Source: Collinsella intestinalis DSM 13280
GTDB lineage: Bacteria; Actinomycetota; Coriobacteriia; Coriobacteriales; Coriobacteriaceae
Direction of reading: 5' to 3'
Assembly (NCBI RefSeq): GCF_000156175.1
Contig: NZ_GG692710.1
Coordinates: 651,961-715,960, forward strand
Length of the DNA stretch: 64,000 nt
Below the pieces are notes generated by a model. The model was given only the letters and a program-made list of their open reading frames with translations. It did no database searches and was not told the origin of the DNA. This document shows positions 25,031 through 33,307 of the stretch, piece after piece. Made by a program: the position numbers and the translations under genes. How positions within the stretch are numbered: the stretch's first letter is position 1; every line of letters starts with the position of its first letter.

Positions 25031-26152
25031 ATGACCAACACCACTCCCGACGCCGGGCGCGCCTCTGTACCCGACCCGCGGCCCGATGCCGTTGAACCGC
25101 AAATGGGCACCGGCTCCGCCGCCACGTCCAACCCCATACCGGCCATCGAGCGCAACGTCGACCATGCCGAGCTCGAACCCGGCGACACCGATACCGATCC
25201 CATCTCGGTGAGCGCCGAGGTCCCCGAGTCGATCGAGGCGACCATCGATTTCTCCGAAGTCGAGCTTGCCGACGAATTCGCCGAACCCGAGCTCGCCGTG
25301 ACGCCGGGCGGCCTGCTGCCCATGGAGCCCTCGCCCATCGAGGGCCGTCTGCGCAAGGCCCCGCTCCGCGTCCCCGATGAGCTTGAGGAGTGCGGCGGCT
25401 TCACGCTGTTCGGGCGTCGCATCAAGTCGCTGCTCTACACCACCGACGTCGCCGTCATTCGCAACTCCAACGCCGATGCGATCTTCGCCGTGTATCCCTT
25501 CACCGCGCAGCCCGCCATCACGCAGGCCCTGCTCACCGCCTCCGAGGCCCCCGTCTTCGTGGGCGTTGGCGGCGGCACCACAACCGGCAAGCGCTCCGTG
25601 CAGTTGGCGGCCGTATCCGAGATGCAGGGTGCCGCGGGCGTTGTCGTCAACTCCCCCGCTCCGCCCGAGATGATCGAGCAGATCTGCGCCGTCATCGATA
25701 TCCCCGTCATCGCCACGGTGGTGCGCTGCGATGCGGTCGCGCATGCCAAGGTGAAGGCCGGCGCCAAGATCCTGAACGTCGCCGCCGGCAAGGACACCCC
25801 TGCCGTTCTGCGCGAGCTGCGCGAGATCTACCCGAATCTCCCGCTCATCGCATCTGGCGGTCGCAGCTCGCTGTCCGTTCGCGAGACCGTCCAGGCGGGC
25901 GCCAACGCCGTCATCTGGACGCCGCCCTCGGCGCAGCAGCTCCAGGCCGACATGATGCGCCGCTATCGCGAGGCCGAAGTCAAACCCGAGGTGCCGATCA
26001 TGGACCCGGTCGCCGCAGCAGATGTCAATCCCCTTGAAAGCGCGCGCGCCGACGTGCCCATCCCCGACGAGCTGATCGCCAAGGCAACCACCGGCGGCCC
26101 CAAGCGCCAGCGTCCCTTCCCCCAGCTCTTCTTCAAGGGTAGGCGCCACTGA
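25031..26152 (+). CDS. Predicted TIM-barrel-like protein with disordered N terminus, function unknown
   Basis: 373 residues. Residues 1-110 are Pro/Glu/Asp/Ala-rich and probably unstructured. Residues about 115-340 look like an alpha/beta barrel: repeated strand-like segments end VFVGVGGGTTTGK, GAAGVVVNSPAPPEMI, DIPVIATVVRCD, GAKILNVAAGKDTP, LPLIASGGRSSLSV and AGANAVIWTPPS. The late GGRS segment resembles a phosphate-binding loop of KDPG-aldolase or NMN-type barrels. No family could be assigned with confidence. The last 40 residues are again basic and flexible. ATG 25031 follows CAAGGGGGC. A terminator (26219-26267) follows. Confidence 0.8.
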   Translation: MTNTTPDAGRASVPDPRPDAVEPQMGTGSAATSNPIPAIERNVDHAELEPGDTDTDPISVSAEVPESIEATIDFSEVELADEFAEPELAVTPGGLLPMEPSPIEGRLRKAPLRVPDELEECGGFTLFGRRIKSLLYTTDVAVIRNSNADAIFAVYPFTAQPAITQALLTASEAPVFVGVGGGTTTGKRSVQLAAVSEMQGAAGVVVNSPAPPEMIEQICAVIDIPVIATVVRCDAVAHAKVKAGAKILNVAAGKDTPAVLRELREIYPNLPLIASGGRSSLSVRETVQAGANAVIWTPPSAQQLQADMMRRYREAEVKPEVPIMDPVAAADVNPLESARADVPIPDELIAKATTGGPKRQRPFPQLFFKGRRH

Positions 26153-26218
26153 CGCTTGCCCGGCACCCCGATCTCTTGGGCAGGCCCCACCAGAGCCCGT
26201 CCGATATCCCGATCGCAC

Positions 26219-26267
26219 AAGGCCCCGGCCAGCTCGACCCGCATGGTCGGCAGGTCGGGGCCTTTTT
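26219..26267 (+). terminator. Intrinsic terminator
   Basis: AAGGCCCCG (26219-26227) pairs with CGGGGCCTT (26256-26264), then further T. The 28-base loop can fold again. It ends the TIM-barrel gene; a TATACT at 26281-26286 begins the next transcript. Confidence 0.75.
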
Positions 26268-26332
26268 CATGCCCAGATGCTATACTCCGCACCATGGGCG
26301 CACGCCCGGATAATCTCACGAAAGGACCAGCC

Positions 26333-26788
26333 ATGCTCGTCACCAAACTCGTCAACTCCGCATCTCACGATTACCTGGCAGAACGCTTCCGCGCTGCCTA
26401 CGACTTCCTCACCTCCTCCGATCTCATGTCTCTACCGCTCGGCCGCAATGAGATTCAAGGCGACGACGTCTATGCGAACGTGCTCGAGTACGATACGGTC
26501 CCCGCTTGCGAGAAGGAGCTCGAAGCGCATCGCGACTACTTCGACGTCCAGTTCGTGGCAAGCGGCGAAGAGCTCCTGCAGTTCGCCGACTGCGAGGGCC
26601 TCGAAACTGTTCAGGCCTACGACGAGGCGGACGATTACTGCCTGCTCAAGACCCCCGAACCTGTTACCTCCATCGTGCTGCGCGCAGGCGAGCTCGCCAT
26701 CTTCGCGCCCGAGGACGCCCACAAACCCGGTTGCGCCCTGGGCGAGCCGTGCCATGTCCGCAAGATCGTCGTGAAGGTCCGCGCCTAA
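26333..26788 (+). CDS. YhcH/YjgK/YiaL-family protein
   Basis: 151 residues, a beta-sandwich (cupin-like) family that includes EbgC, YhcH and NanQ-type sugar anomerase or sialic-acid-processing proteins. Family features are the start region YLAERFRAAYDFL, EIQGDDVYANVLEYDT, LEAHRDYFDVQFVASGEE, where the His and Asp belong to the conserved metal/substrate site, and LAIFAPEDAHKPGCA with a conserved His near the end. ATG 26333 has AAAGGACCAGCC upstream and a TATACT at 26281. No sialic-acid genes are nearby, so the sugar it acts on is unknown. Confidence 0.88.
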   Translation: MLVTKLVNSASHDYLAERFRAAYDFLTSSDLMSLPLGRNEIQGDDVYANVLEYDTVPACEKELEAHRDYFDVQFVASGEELLQFADCEGLETVQAYDEADDYCLLKTPEPVTSIVLRAGELAIFAPEDAHKPGCALGEPCHVRKIVVKVRA

Positions 26789-26832
26789 CACCACACGCCA
26801 AAACGACCCATCAACTAGATTCGAATCGAAAC

Positions 26833-27228
26833 ATGAAAACGCTCCTCTCACAACTTGCGAAGTTTGGCGTTGTCGGCATTGTTGCCACCCTCATTGACTT
26901 CGGAATCATGAACCTGCTTCATTACGGAGCCCACCTCGATATCCTTTTCGCCAATACGGCGGGATTCGTCGTCTCGCTCATCTTCAACTATGCAGCGAGC
27001 ATGAAGTTCGTCTTCGAACACAAGGACGGGATGAGCCGGGGCCGCGAGTTCATCATCTTCGTTGTGCTCTCGGTCATCGGCCTCATCCTGAACGATGGCA
27101 TAGTCCTGACCCTCAACAAGGGGCTGTCAGTCGAGGCCAACGTTGCAAAAATTGCCGCCACGGCACTTGTAATGATTTACAACTTCGTGACGCGCAAAAT
27201 CTTCCTCGACGGCACGGGCAACCAATAG
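26833..27228 (+). CDS. GtrA-family membrane protein
   Basis: 131 residues with four membrane spans, starting KFGVVGIVATLIDFGIMNLL. The family signature FNYAASMKFVF is at about residue 55-65. GtrA proteins are thought to flip or pass lipid-linked sugars (for example bactoprenyl-glucose) across the membrane for surface-polysaccharide decoration. The start ATG 26833 has only a weak ribosome site. A second GtrA gene follows 149 bases later after a hairpin. A GT2 glycosyltransferase at 32060 is a possible partner but is not adjacent. Confidence 0.92.
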   Translation: MKTLLSQLAKFGVVGIVATLIDFGIMNLLHYGAHLDILFANTAGFVVSLIFNYAASMKFVFEHKDGMSRGREFIIFVVLSVIGLILNDGIVLTLNKGLSVEANVAKIAATALVMIYNFVTRKIFLDGTGNQ

Positions 27229-27265
27229 CTCACACGCCAGTTGTCCGTTCGCCGGAGTTGAAATG

Positions 27266-27296
27266 CCGCCCGCCGACACGTCATGTCGGCGGGCGG
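27266..27296. terminator. Hairpin between the two GtrA genes
   Basis: CCGCCCGCCGACA (27266-27278) and TGTCGGCGGGCGG (27284-27296) form a perfect 13-bp stem with a five-base loop. Only a weak T-rich tail (ATTCAT) follows. It separates the first GtrA transcript from the second. Confidence 0.65.
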
Positions 27297-27377
27297 ATTC
27301 ATATGCTTCTTGTGCTTGACCTTACAATTCGTTTACCCAAGACGTATAGTTGCCTGCATTGAAGCAGGACGGCCATC

Positions 27378-27812
27378 ATGGCCCTCGTGAGCGGAAGTGA
27401 TGGTTTGCGCAGCGCACTCGCACATCCCAATACTCGTCAGTTTTTGAAATTCGCCGCCGTGGGACTCGCCTCCCTGGCGGTCGAGTACGCATTTCTCGTC
27501 TATCTGCTGCAGTCGCTTAATATGAACTACCTCATGGCGACCACGATCTCCTTCATCATCTCCATCGTGTTCAACTACATCCTGTCCATGAAGTACGTCT
27601 TCGTGCACAAAGAGGACATGAGCCGCCGCCGCGAGTTCGTCATCTTCTCGGTGCTCTCCGCCATCGGCCTGGGCCTGAACGACCTGTACATGTTCATCGG
27701 CGTCGGCCTGCTGAACGTCGGCACCATGTCCATGAAGCTCATCTCCACGTTTTTCGTCACCTGGTACAACTACTTCAGCCGCCGTAAGTTCCTGGACGCC
27801 GGCCACGCGTGA
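27378..27812 (+). CDS. GtrA-family membrane protein
   Basis: 144 residues, four membrane spans. It is related to the gene just upstream: QFLKFAAVGLASLAVEYAF, FNYILSMKYVFVHKEDMSRR and the C-terminal YNYFSRRKFLDA parallel the other copy (FNYAASMKFVFEHKDGMSR, YNFVTRKIFLDG), so the pair looks like a tandem duplication that has diverged. Upstream lies a TATAGT (27345-27350) with TTACAA 16 bases before it. Role presumed in lipid-linked sugar transfer. Confidence 0.92.
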   Translation: MALVSGSDGLRSALAHPNTRQFLKFAAVGLASLAVEYAFLVYLLQSLNMNYLMATTISFIISIVFNYILSMKYVFVHKEDMSRRREFVIFSVLSAIGLGLNDLYMFIGVGLLNVGTMSMKLISTFFVTWYNYFSRRKFLDAGHA

Positions 27813-27866
27813 GAAGCCTCGGGATCCATGCTCGTCGATTGGCTAGAACTTGATAGAAACGCAGCG

Positions 27867-27892
27867 AAAAGGGTCGAATCGCGGCCCTTTTT
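27867..27892 (+). terminator. Intrinsic terminator after second GtrA gene
   Basis: AAAAGGG (27867-27873) pairs with CCCTTTT (27885-27891) and is followed by further T then CAT. The stem is short, so this call is moderate. Confidence 0.55.
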
Positions 27893-27949
27893 CATATGTG
27901 TACCCGAAGATGTCGAGACTCTGGCGGCACCTCGGTTCGTGGCCATCAG

Positions 27950-28192
27950 ACCTTCAAGCTTCAACTCAAAGTTGAAAGTCGTGACGGAGCGCCAAGCGGC
28001 CCAATTTCGTTGACATCTGTACGTCTTACCAGGTAGATGAGGTGTTCTTGGTCAGTTGGTCCTCGGTTAAACCCTCACCTTAAAGGTGAACTTGAAACTA
28101 CAAAACTGCTTCACATTTCATCGTCTCCGCAGGTAGCTGAAGCTTAAACCTTCAACTTGAACCTTAAAGAATGTCTAACGTTCAAGTTGAAC
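27950..28192. promoter_or_regulatory. Array of related dyads upstream of secreted cell-wall protein
   Basis: At least four short palindromes occur: TCAACT-CAA-AGTTGA near 27961-27975, TCACCTT-A-AAGGTGA at 28075-28089, TTCAA-C-TTGAA at 28151-28161 and GTTCAA-G-TTGAAC at 28180-28192. The last two end about 60 bases before the next start codon. A repeated operator for one regulator is the simplest reading. Confidence 0.5.
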
Positions 28193-28249
28193 TCGAAGCC
28201 GATGCTATGATGCTTGCTGTCCTAAGGTAAGCAACAGACGAGGATGTAC

Positions 28250-29305
28250 ATGGACGCAACTCCAAGCATGCACACCACGTGGCGCACCAGCCGCACCCGC
28301 CGCATCATCGCGGGCGCCGGCGTGACGGCAGCGCTGTTCGCGAGCGTGCTCTTCCCCGTCCCGGCACGAGCAATCACCACCGAAACCGCAGCCACGCTCA
28401 CCGAGACCCAGAAAAAAGTAGAGGAGACCGCCGCCGCATTCGATGAGGCGACGAGGAACCTCGACTCCCTGCAGGAGCAGGTTGCCGAGAACGAGGCGCG
28501 CATCGCCGAGCTCGAGGCCAAGCTCCCCGCCGCGCAGGAGCGCGCCAGCCGCGCCATGCGCGAGCTCTACAAGCACCACAAGGGCTCCAATACCCTCATG
28601 AGCTTCGTACTGAACACCAAGAGCATGGATGAGCTCATCTCCGGTATGAAGTATCTTGATCAGGTCAAGGATGCCAACGTCGGTGCCCTCACCGAGCTGA
28701 GCGAGCTCCAAACCGAGCTCGAAGCCAAGAAGACCGAGCTCAAGAGCGCCAAGGTCCAGGCCGAGGCGGAGCGCGACTCCGCCGCCGAGGCCCTCACCCA
28801 GGCCCAGAAGCTTCGCGAGGCCGCGCAAGCTCAGGCCGACGCTGAGGCCGAGGCCGAGCTCGCCGCGCTTCAGCAGGCGTCTCAGAACATGGGCGGCGGC
28901 GCAGTCGCCACGCCCAACAACGGTGTCGTGAACTGGGACGTCGACCAAGCGTCCTTTGTGGCCGAATGGGCCCCGCGCATCGACGCGTACCTCGCCGGCT
29001 CCCCGCTCGAGGGCCAGGGCGCCACGTTCGCCAATGCCGCCTGGAAGTACGGAGTAGACCCTCGCTTCTCCCCCGCCATCTCCAACACGGAGAGCTCCAA
29101 GGGCCGTCATTGCTTCCGCCCCCACAACGCCTGGGGCTGGGGCAATGCAAGCTGGGGCAGCTGGGAGGAGGCCATCGACGCGCATGTCTCCGGCCTCGCC
29201 CGTGGATACGGCTACACCATCAGCGTCGCCGGCGCCAAGAAGTACTGCCCGCCCAACTGGTTCAACTGGTACAACAACACGCTGAGCGAGATGAACCGAA
29301 TTTAG
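28250..29305 (+). CDS. Secreted coiled-coil protein with C-terminal lysozyme-like domain
   Basis: 351 residues. An N-terminal signal peptide (IIAGAGVTAALFASVLFPVPARA) is followed by a long coiled coil, residues about 40-210, rich in Glu, Ala, Gln and Lys, like the PcsB/CwlO-type cell-wall hydrolases. The last about 110 residues, from WAPRIDAYLAG, contain SPAISNTESSKG with a candidate catalytic Glu, then HNAWGWGNASWGSWEEAI and a Trp/Tyr-rich end, like glucosaminidase or transglycosylase domains. It likely cuts or remodels peptidoglycan outside the cell. ATG 28250 has GAGGA upstream. An unusual dyad array precedes it and a strong terminator follows. Confidence 0.88.
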   Translation: MDATPSMHTTWRTSRTRRIIAGAGVTAALFASVLFPVPARAITTETAATLTETQKKVEETAAAFDEATRNLDSLQEQVAENEARIAELEAKLPAAQERASRAMRELYKHHKGSNTLMSFVLNTKSMDELISGMKYLDQVKDANVGALTELSELQTELEAKKTELKSAKVQAEAERDSAAEALTQAQKLREAAQAQADAEAEAELAALQQASQNMGGGAVATPNNGVVNWDVDQASFVAEWAPRIDAYLAGSPLEGQGATFANAAWKYGVDPRFSPAISNTESSKGRHCFRPHNAWGWGNASWGSWEEAIDAHVSGLARGYGYTISVAGAKKYCPPNWFNWYNNTLSEMNRI

Positions 29306-29316
29306 AGCCGCAAATG

Positions 29317-29344
29317 AAAAGGAGCCCGATCGGGCTCCTTTTTT
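29317..29344 (+). terminator. Intrinsic terminator
   Basis: AAGGAGCCCG (29319-29328) and CGGGCTCCTT (29331-29340) with a two-base centre, followed by TTTT. It ends the secreted cell-wall protein transcript. Confidence 0.9.
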
Positions 29345-29444
29345 AATATCTGCTTATACACCCTCCCGCGTGCTGATTCGCCCGCAAACGGGGTACGATG
29401 AAGAACGTGCTAAAAACCCGTTCCAAAACGATAGGAGTCCCATC

Positions 29445-30836
29445 ATGGAGCGACCGAACGCCTGGAAGAAATACGACGACGCCACCCTGGCCGAGCTCGA
29501 CCAGCTCTGCGAAGATTACCGCCGCTATATCAGCGAGAACAAGACCGAGCGCGAGTGCGTGAAGTCCAGCATCAAGCTCGCCGAGGAAGCTGGTTATGTG
29601 AGCCTCGAGACCGCCCTTGCCGAGGGCCGCACGCTCAAGGCCGGCGACAAGGTCTACGCCGCCAGCCACAACAAGACCCTCATGCTCGTCAACCTGGGCC
29701 GCCGCCCGATGGAGCAGGGCATGAACATTCTGGGCGCCCACATCGACTCCCCGCGCCTCGACCTCAAGCAGAATCCGCTGTACGAGGCCGGCGACATGGC
29801 TTACCTCGACACCCACTACTACGGCGGTGTGAAGGCCTACCACTGGGTCGCCACCCCGCTGGCGCTGCACGGCGTGATCTGCAAGAAGGATGGCACCACC
29901 GTGGACATCGCCGTGGGCGAGGACCCGGCCGATCCGGTCTTCTGCATCTCCGACCTGCTGATCCACCTCGCGAGCGATCAGATGGAGAAGCCCGCCGGCA
30001 AGGCGGTCGACCATGAGAACCTCGATGTCATCGTTGCCGGTCGCCCCGTCGTCATCGAAGGCGACGAGGAGGTCAAGGAGCCCGTCAAGCAGATGTTCCT
30101 CGACCTCATCAAGGAAAAGTACGACGTCGAGGAGGAGGACTTCCTCTCCGCCGAGATCGAGGTCGTACCCGCCGGCCCCGCCCGCGACATGGGCCTCGAC
30201 CGCTCCATGATCTTGGGCCACGGCCAGGACGACCGCGTCTGCGCCTACCCGTCCCTGCGCGCCCAGCTCGACACGCCCGAGGTCGAGACCACGAGCGTGA
30301 CTCTGCTCGTCGACAAGGAGGAGATCGGCTCCGTGGGCGCCTCCGGCATGACCAGCCGCTTCTTTGAGAACACCATCGCCGAGATCATGGCGCTCGCCGG
30401 CGAGGACTCCCCGCTCGCCCTGCGCCGCGCGCTCGCCAACTCCCGCATGCTCAGCTCCGACGTCTCGGCCGGTTTCGACCATCTCTACGCCGACCACTTC
30501 GAGAAGAAGAACGCCGCTATCATGAGCCACGGCCTGTGCTTCAACAAGTACACGGGCTCCCGCGGTAAGGGCGGCTCCAACGACGCCGACGCCGAGTACT
30601 TCGCCCAGATCCGCGACATCATGGACGAGGCCGGCGTGGATTACCAGACCTGCGAGCTCGGCCGCATCGGCGCGGGCGGTGGCGGCACCATCGCCTACAT
30701 CCTCGCCGAGTACGGCATGGACGTCATCGACTCCGGCGTAGCCGTCATCTCCATGCACGCGCTGTGGGAGGTTGCCAACAAGGCCGACATCTACGAGGCC
30801 TACAAGGGCTACAAGGCCTTCATCGAGCGCCCGTAG
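29445..30836 (+). CDS. M18-family metalloaminopeptidase
   Basis: 463 residues, normal for bacterial M18 (aspartyl aminopeptidase-like) enzymes. The dinuclear zinc site is visible as LGAHIDSPRLDLKQNP (His, Asp), DKEEIGSVGASGM (catalytic Glu pair) and the late VISMHALWEVANKAD with its His. It removes N-terminal amino acids from peptides in the cytosol. ATG 29445 follows ATAGGAG. Codon use is strongly biased to the frequent G/C-ending codons, suggesting high expression. A terminator (30888-30924) follows. Confidence 0.95.
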   Translation: MERPNAWKKYDDATLAELDQLCEDYRRYISENKTERECVKSSIKLAEEAGYVSLETALAEGRTLKAGDKVYAASHNKTLMLVNLGRRPMEQGMNILGAHIDSPRLDLKQNPLYEAGDMAYLDTHYYGGVKAYHWVATPLALHGVICKKDGTTVDIAVGEDPADPVFCISDLLIHLASDQMEKPAGKAVDHENLDVIVAGRPVVIEGDEEVKEPVKQMFLDLIKEKYDVEEEDFLSAEIEVVPAGPARDMGLDRSMILGHGQDDRVCAYPSLRAQLDTPEVETTSVTLLVDKEEIGSVGASGMTSRFFENTIAEIMALAGEDSPLALRRALANSRMLSSDVSAGFDHLYADHFEKKNAAIMSHGLCFNKYTGSRGKGGSNDADAEYFAQIRDIMDEAGVDYQTCELGRIGAGGGGTIAYILAEYGMDVIDSGVAVISMHALWEVANKADIYEAYKGYKAFIERP

Positions 30837-30887
30837 CGCCCAAGCGCCGCGCAGCGCGTTCGGAACGCGCACAAGCACCGAAACGAA

Positions 30888-30924
30888 AACAGCCGCAGGT
30901 CTCCATCGGCCTGCGGCTGTTCTC
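30888..30924 (+). terminator. Intrinsic terminator
   Basis: AACAGCCGCAGG (30888-30899) and CCTGCGGCTGTT (30910-30921), 12-bp perfect stem, ten-base loop, short tail TTCTCAT. It ends the aminopeptidase gene and faces the convergent kinase gene. Confidence 0.8.
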
Positions 30925-31005
30925 ATGCCCATCGATACGCGAGGGTCACCCCGCCGGCACGGCCGTGCGGGCATTTCGTCCCCTGCGGAAGCGGACCGTC
31001 CGCGC

Positions 31006-31956
31006 CTAGTCCCCCGCAGCGGCGCGAATCACCTCGGGGTCGGCATGCGCGCCGGAAATGCCCACGATAGCGGCGGCCACGCGGTTCGCACGGGCAATCG
31101 CGGACTCGGGCGTCTCGCCCCGGTGCAAACCGACCATAAGCGCACCGATGTGCGAATCCCCGGCGCCGATGGTATCCACCACACGAGCAGGCGAACCGGC
31201 GACGACGTCCGAACGGCCACCGTCGCAATACAGGCAACCGTCTCCGCCCAGCGTGGCGAGCGCGGCGTTGCCGACATAGCGCGCAAGGGCCACGGCGGCG
31301 CGCTCGATATCCGCGCGGCCCCCTTCCGTCTTCGCATCGTCAACGGATTCCCCGTCACACAAACGGCCTGCGAGCACCATCGCCTCATCTCCGTTCATGT
31401 GCAAGATGGGATGAAGCGCGCATACGCGCTCGAGCAAATCGAGGGGCACGGCATCGGGTCTTGGGCCCGGCGTGAAAAAGATCACCTTATCCTGGCACGC
31501 GCGCTCCAAAAACTCAACGACCACCGGCCCCGTGGGGCCTTCGACCTCGAGTCCGCACACGTACACCGCGTCGACTTCGTCCATATCGATCGCATCGAAC
31601 CAAGTGGGCTCGTAGTGATAGTCGGCGCCGTGGTACGCCACGAACGTGCGCTCGCCGCCGGGCTCGACGAAGCAGTAGCAGCAACCGTTCTCCATCGCAT
31701 CGTTCTCAACCAGGACCTCGACGCCCTCGGACCGCAAGCCGCGCCGCACGAAGTCGCCGAACGCGCCCGTACCCACGGGGCTGAACAACATCGCGGGCTC
31801 ACCAAGCGCATGAGCGATGGAGAATGCGTTGAATGCGCACCCGCCGAGCGTCATCTTCTGTCCATACACGACAACGTCCTGCGCCGTTTGCGGCAGCTTA
31901 TCGACATTAATCACCACATCGGCGCATGTCACTCCAACGAACAGCAGCTTTCCCAC
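31006..31956 (-). CDS. PfkB-family carbohydrate kinase
   Basis: 316 residues. N-terminal LLFVGVTCADVVINVDKLP and KMTLGGCAFNAFSIAHALG contain the GG motif of the ribokinase fold, and RVVDTIGAGDSHIGALMVG contains the C-terminal signature with the catalytic Asp. It phosphorylates a sugar or nucleoside with ATP. The mid region GGCAFN in place of the usual GGaaaN, and a cysteine-rich centre (NGCCYCFVEPGG), make substrate transfer from known members unsafe. It stands alone on the minus strand, convergent with the aminopeptidase and divergent from the GT2 gene. Confidence 0.92.
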   Translation of the reverse strand: MGKLLFVGVTCADVVINVDKLPQTAQDVVVYGQKMTLGGCAFNAFSIAHALGEPAMLFSPVGTGAFGDFVRRGLRSEGVEVLVENDAMENGCCYCFVEPGGERTFVAYHGADYHYEPTWFDAIDMDEVDAVYVCGLEVEGPTGPVVVEFLERACQDKVIFFTPGPRPDAVPLDLLERVCALHPILHMNGDEAMVLAGRLCDGESVDDAKTEGGRADIERAAVALARYVGNAALATLGGDGCLYCDGGRSDVVAGSPARVVDTIGAGDSHIGALMVGLHRGETPESAIARANRVAAAIVGISGAHADPEVIRAAAGD

Positions 31957-32059
31957 GGCGGGCCCTCCTCGATACGAACTGGTTCAGGGCCTATAATAGC
32001 CAATATCAGTTTGAACGAAGGGTTTGATCGCCCCATCCGCCCCGCAGAAAGGCGAGCAC

Positions 32060-33109
32060 GTGACCGAGCAACCGCAAACCGGCAACACCATATCGAACGG
32101 CTCCTCAACGGCCCCGAACCGCATCGACAAGCTGGCAATCGTGGTCGTGACCTTCAAACGTCAGGAGCTGCTCGCCAAGCTCTTCGACTCCTTTTGCGGG
32201 CTGACGCGCGCCCCGTGGCGCATCGTCATCGTCGATAACGAGAATTCCGACCAAACCCGCCAGATGGTCGAGGACCTCGACCGCCGCACAGACGAGCTGT
32301 GGGGCGTGGAGGGCGACGCCGCGGATACCGAGGGCGGCACGGCGCGCGTTGTGTACGCCCCGCAAAGCGACAACCTGGGCGGCGCGGGCGGTTTCTCCGC
32401 CGGCGTCAAGCGCGCATACGAGCTGGGCGCCCAGTGGTTCTGGGTCATGGACGACGACGTCATGGTGGTGCCCGAGGCAATCGAGCGCCTCGAGCCCTGG
32501 ACGCACACGCATCGCGTCGTGCAGGGCTCCCGCTACGACTACGACGGCGGCCCGTTCTACTGGCAGTATCACTTCATTGTCCCGCTGGGCATCCCCAACC
32601 CCATCGCGCCGGCGGCGTTCGACGAGTCGGGCTTCCGCGCAATGAACACCATGTGCTTCGAGGGCGGCCTGTTCGCCCGCAGCGTGGTCGACGAAATCGG
32701 CTTCCCCGATCCGCGCTTCTTCATCTACTGGGACGACACGGTCTACGGCTACCTGGCCTCCAAGGTCACCGAGTCGATCGTCGTGTCCGACATCATCCTG
32801 CAGCGCAGCCGCGATATCCCCAATTGGGACATCGCCGGCGTCCGCCAGCTTAACGGAACATCGGACATGAACCGCTACCACATCATGCGCAATCGCGGCT
32901 ACATGATGCAGTACTTCCGCCTGCACGGCGACTACAACCGATTCCTGTTCGGCCTGGGCACCGCCGCGACCTTCGCCAAGGAGGTCATCCGTCTCATCGC
33001 GGTCGACCGCAAGTTCAAGACTGGCATGAGCGCGCTTTTCCGCGGCATGCGCGACGCGCGCAAGATCTATCGCGACAAGACTTGGAAGCCCATGCCCCCG
33101 CTCAAATAG
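32060..33109 (+). CDS. Family 2 glycosyltransferase (galactofuranosyl/rhamnosyl type)
   Basis: 349 residues. The GT-A fold begins LAIVVVTFKRQELLAKLF, continues with IVDNENSDQT, NLGGAGGFSAGVKRAYELG, and the metal-binding WFWVMDDDVMVV; DDTVYGYLASKVT is the acceptor-side block. This pattern (NLGGAGGF, DDD) is that of GlfT-like and rhamnosyltransferase GT2 enzymes that build cell-wall or surface glycans at the membrane. Start is GTG 32060 with AAAGG upstream; a TTG at 32024 is a less likely alternative. A TATAAT lies at 31992-31997. No other glycan genes adjoin it. Confidence 0.92.
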   Translation: MTEQPQTGNTISNGSSTAPNRIDKLAIVVVTFKRQELLAKLFDSFCGLTRAPWRIVIVDNENSDQTRQMVEDLDRRTDELWGVEGDAADTEGGTARVVYAPQSDNLGGAGGFSAGVKRAYELGAQWFWVMDDDVMVVPEAIERLEPWTHTHRVVQGSRYDYDGGPFYWQYHFIVPLGIPNPIAPAAFDESGFRAMNTMCFEGGLFARSVVDEIGFPDPRFFIYWDDTVYGYLASKVTESIVVSDIILQRSRDIPNWDIAGVRQLNGTSDMNRYHIMRNRGYMMQYFRLHGDYNRFLFGLGTAATFAKEVIRLIAVDRKFKTGMSALFRGMRDARKIYRDKTWKPMPPLK

Positions 33110-33146
33110 CAGGCGCGCCGCCATCGCACACACCCATAAGCACTAT

Positions 33147-33187
33147 ATGCGCCCGAAAGCCCACGCGGCCCGGGCGCATCTTTTTTT
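33147..33187 (+). terminator. Intrinsic terminator
   Basis: ATGCGCCCG (33147-33155) and CGGGCGCAT (33171-33179), then C and seven T. It ends the glycosyltransferase transcript. Confidence 0.9.
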
Positions 33188-33307
33188 GGACTCCACAAGA
33201 CCCACGCGTCTGTTGGGACTTTGCGTTCCCGACCGCCAGAGGGTGGAATCCCGCGGCTTCGGGTATCACAATCACGTGAGCGATCACGATATCGAATGAG
33301 GGCGCAT

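Larger units (their letters stand above)
27813..28249. other. 437-base intergenic region with dyad array, no gene seen
   Basis: No credible coding frame. It starts with a terminator-like hairpin (27867-27892). From 27950 to 28192 it is rich in A+T and full of related dyads built from TTCAA and TTGAA or CACCTT and AAGGTG, described separately. It ends at the start of a secreted cell-wall protein gene. Confidence 0.6.
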
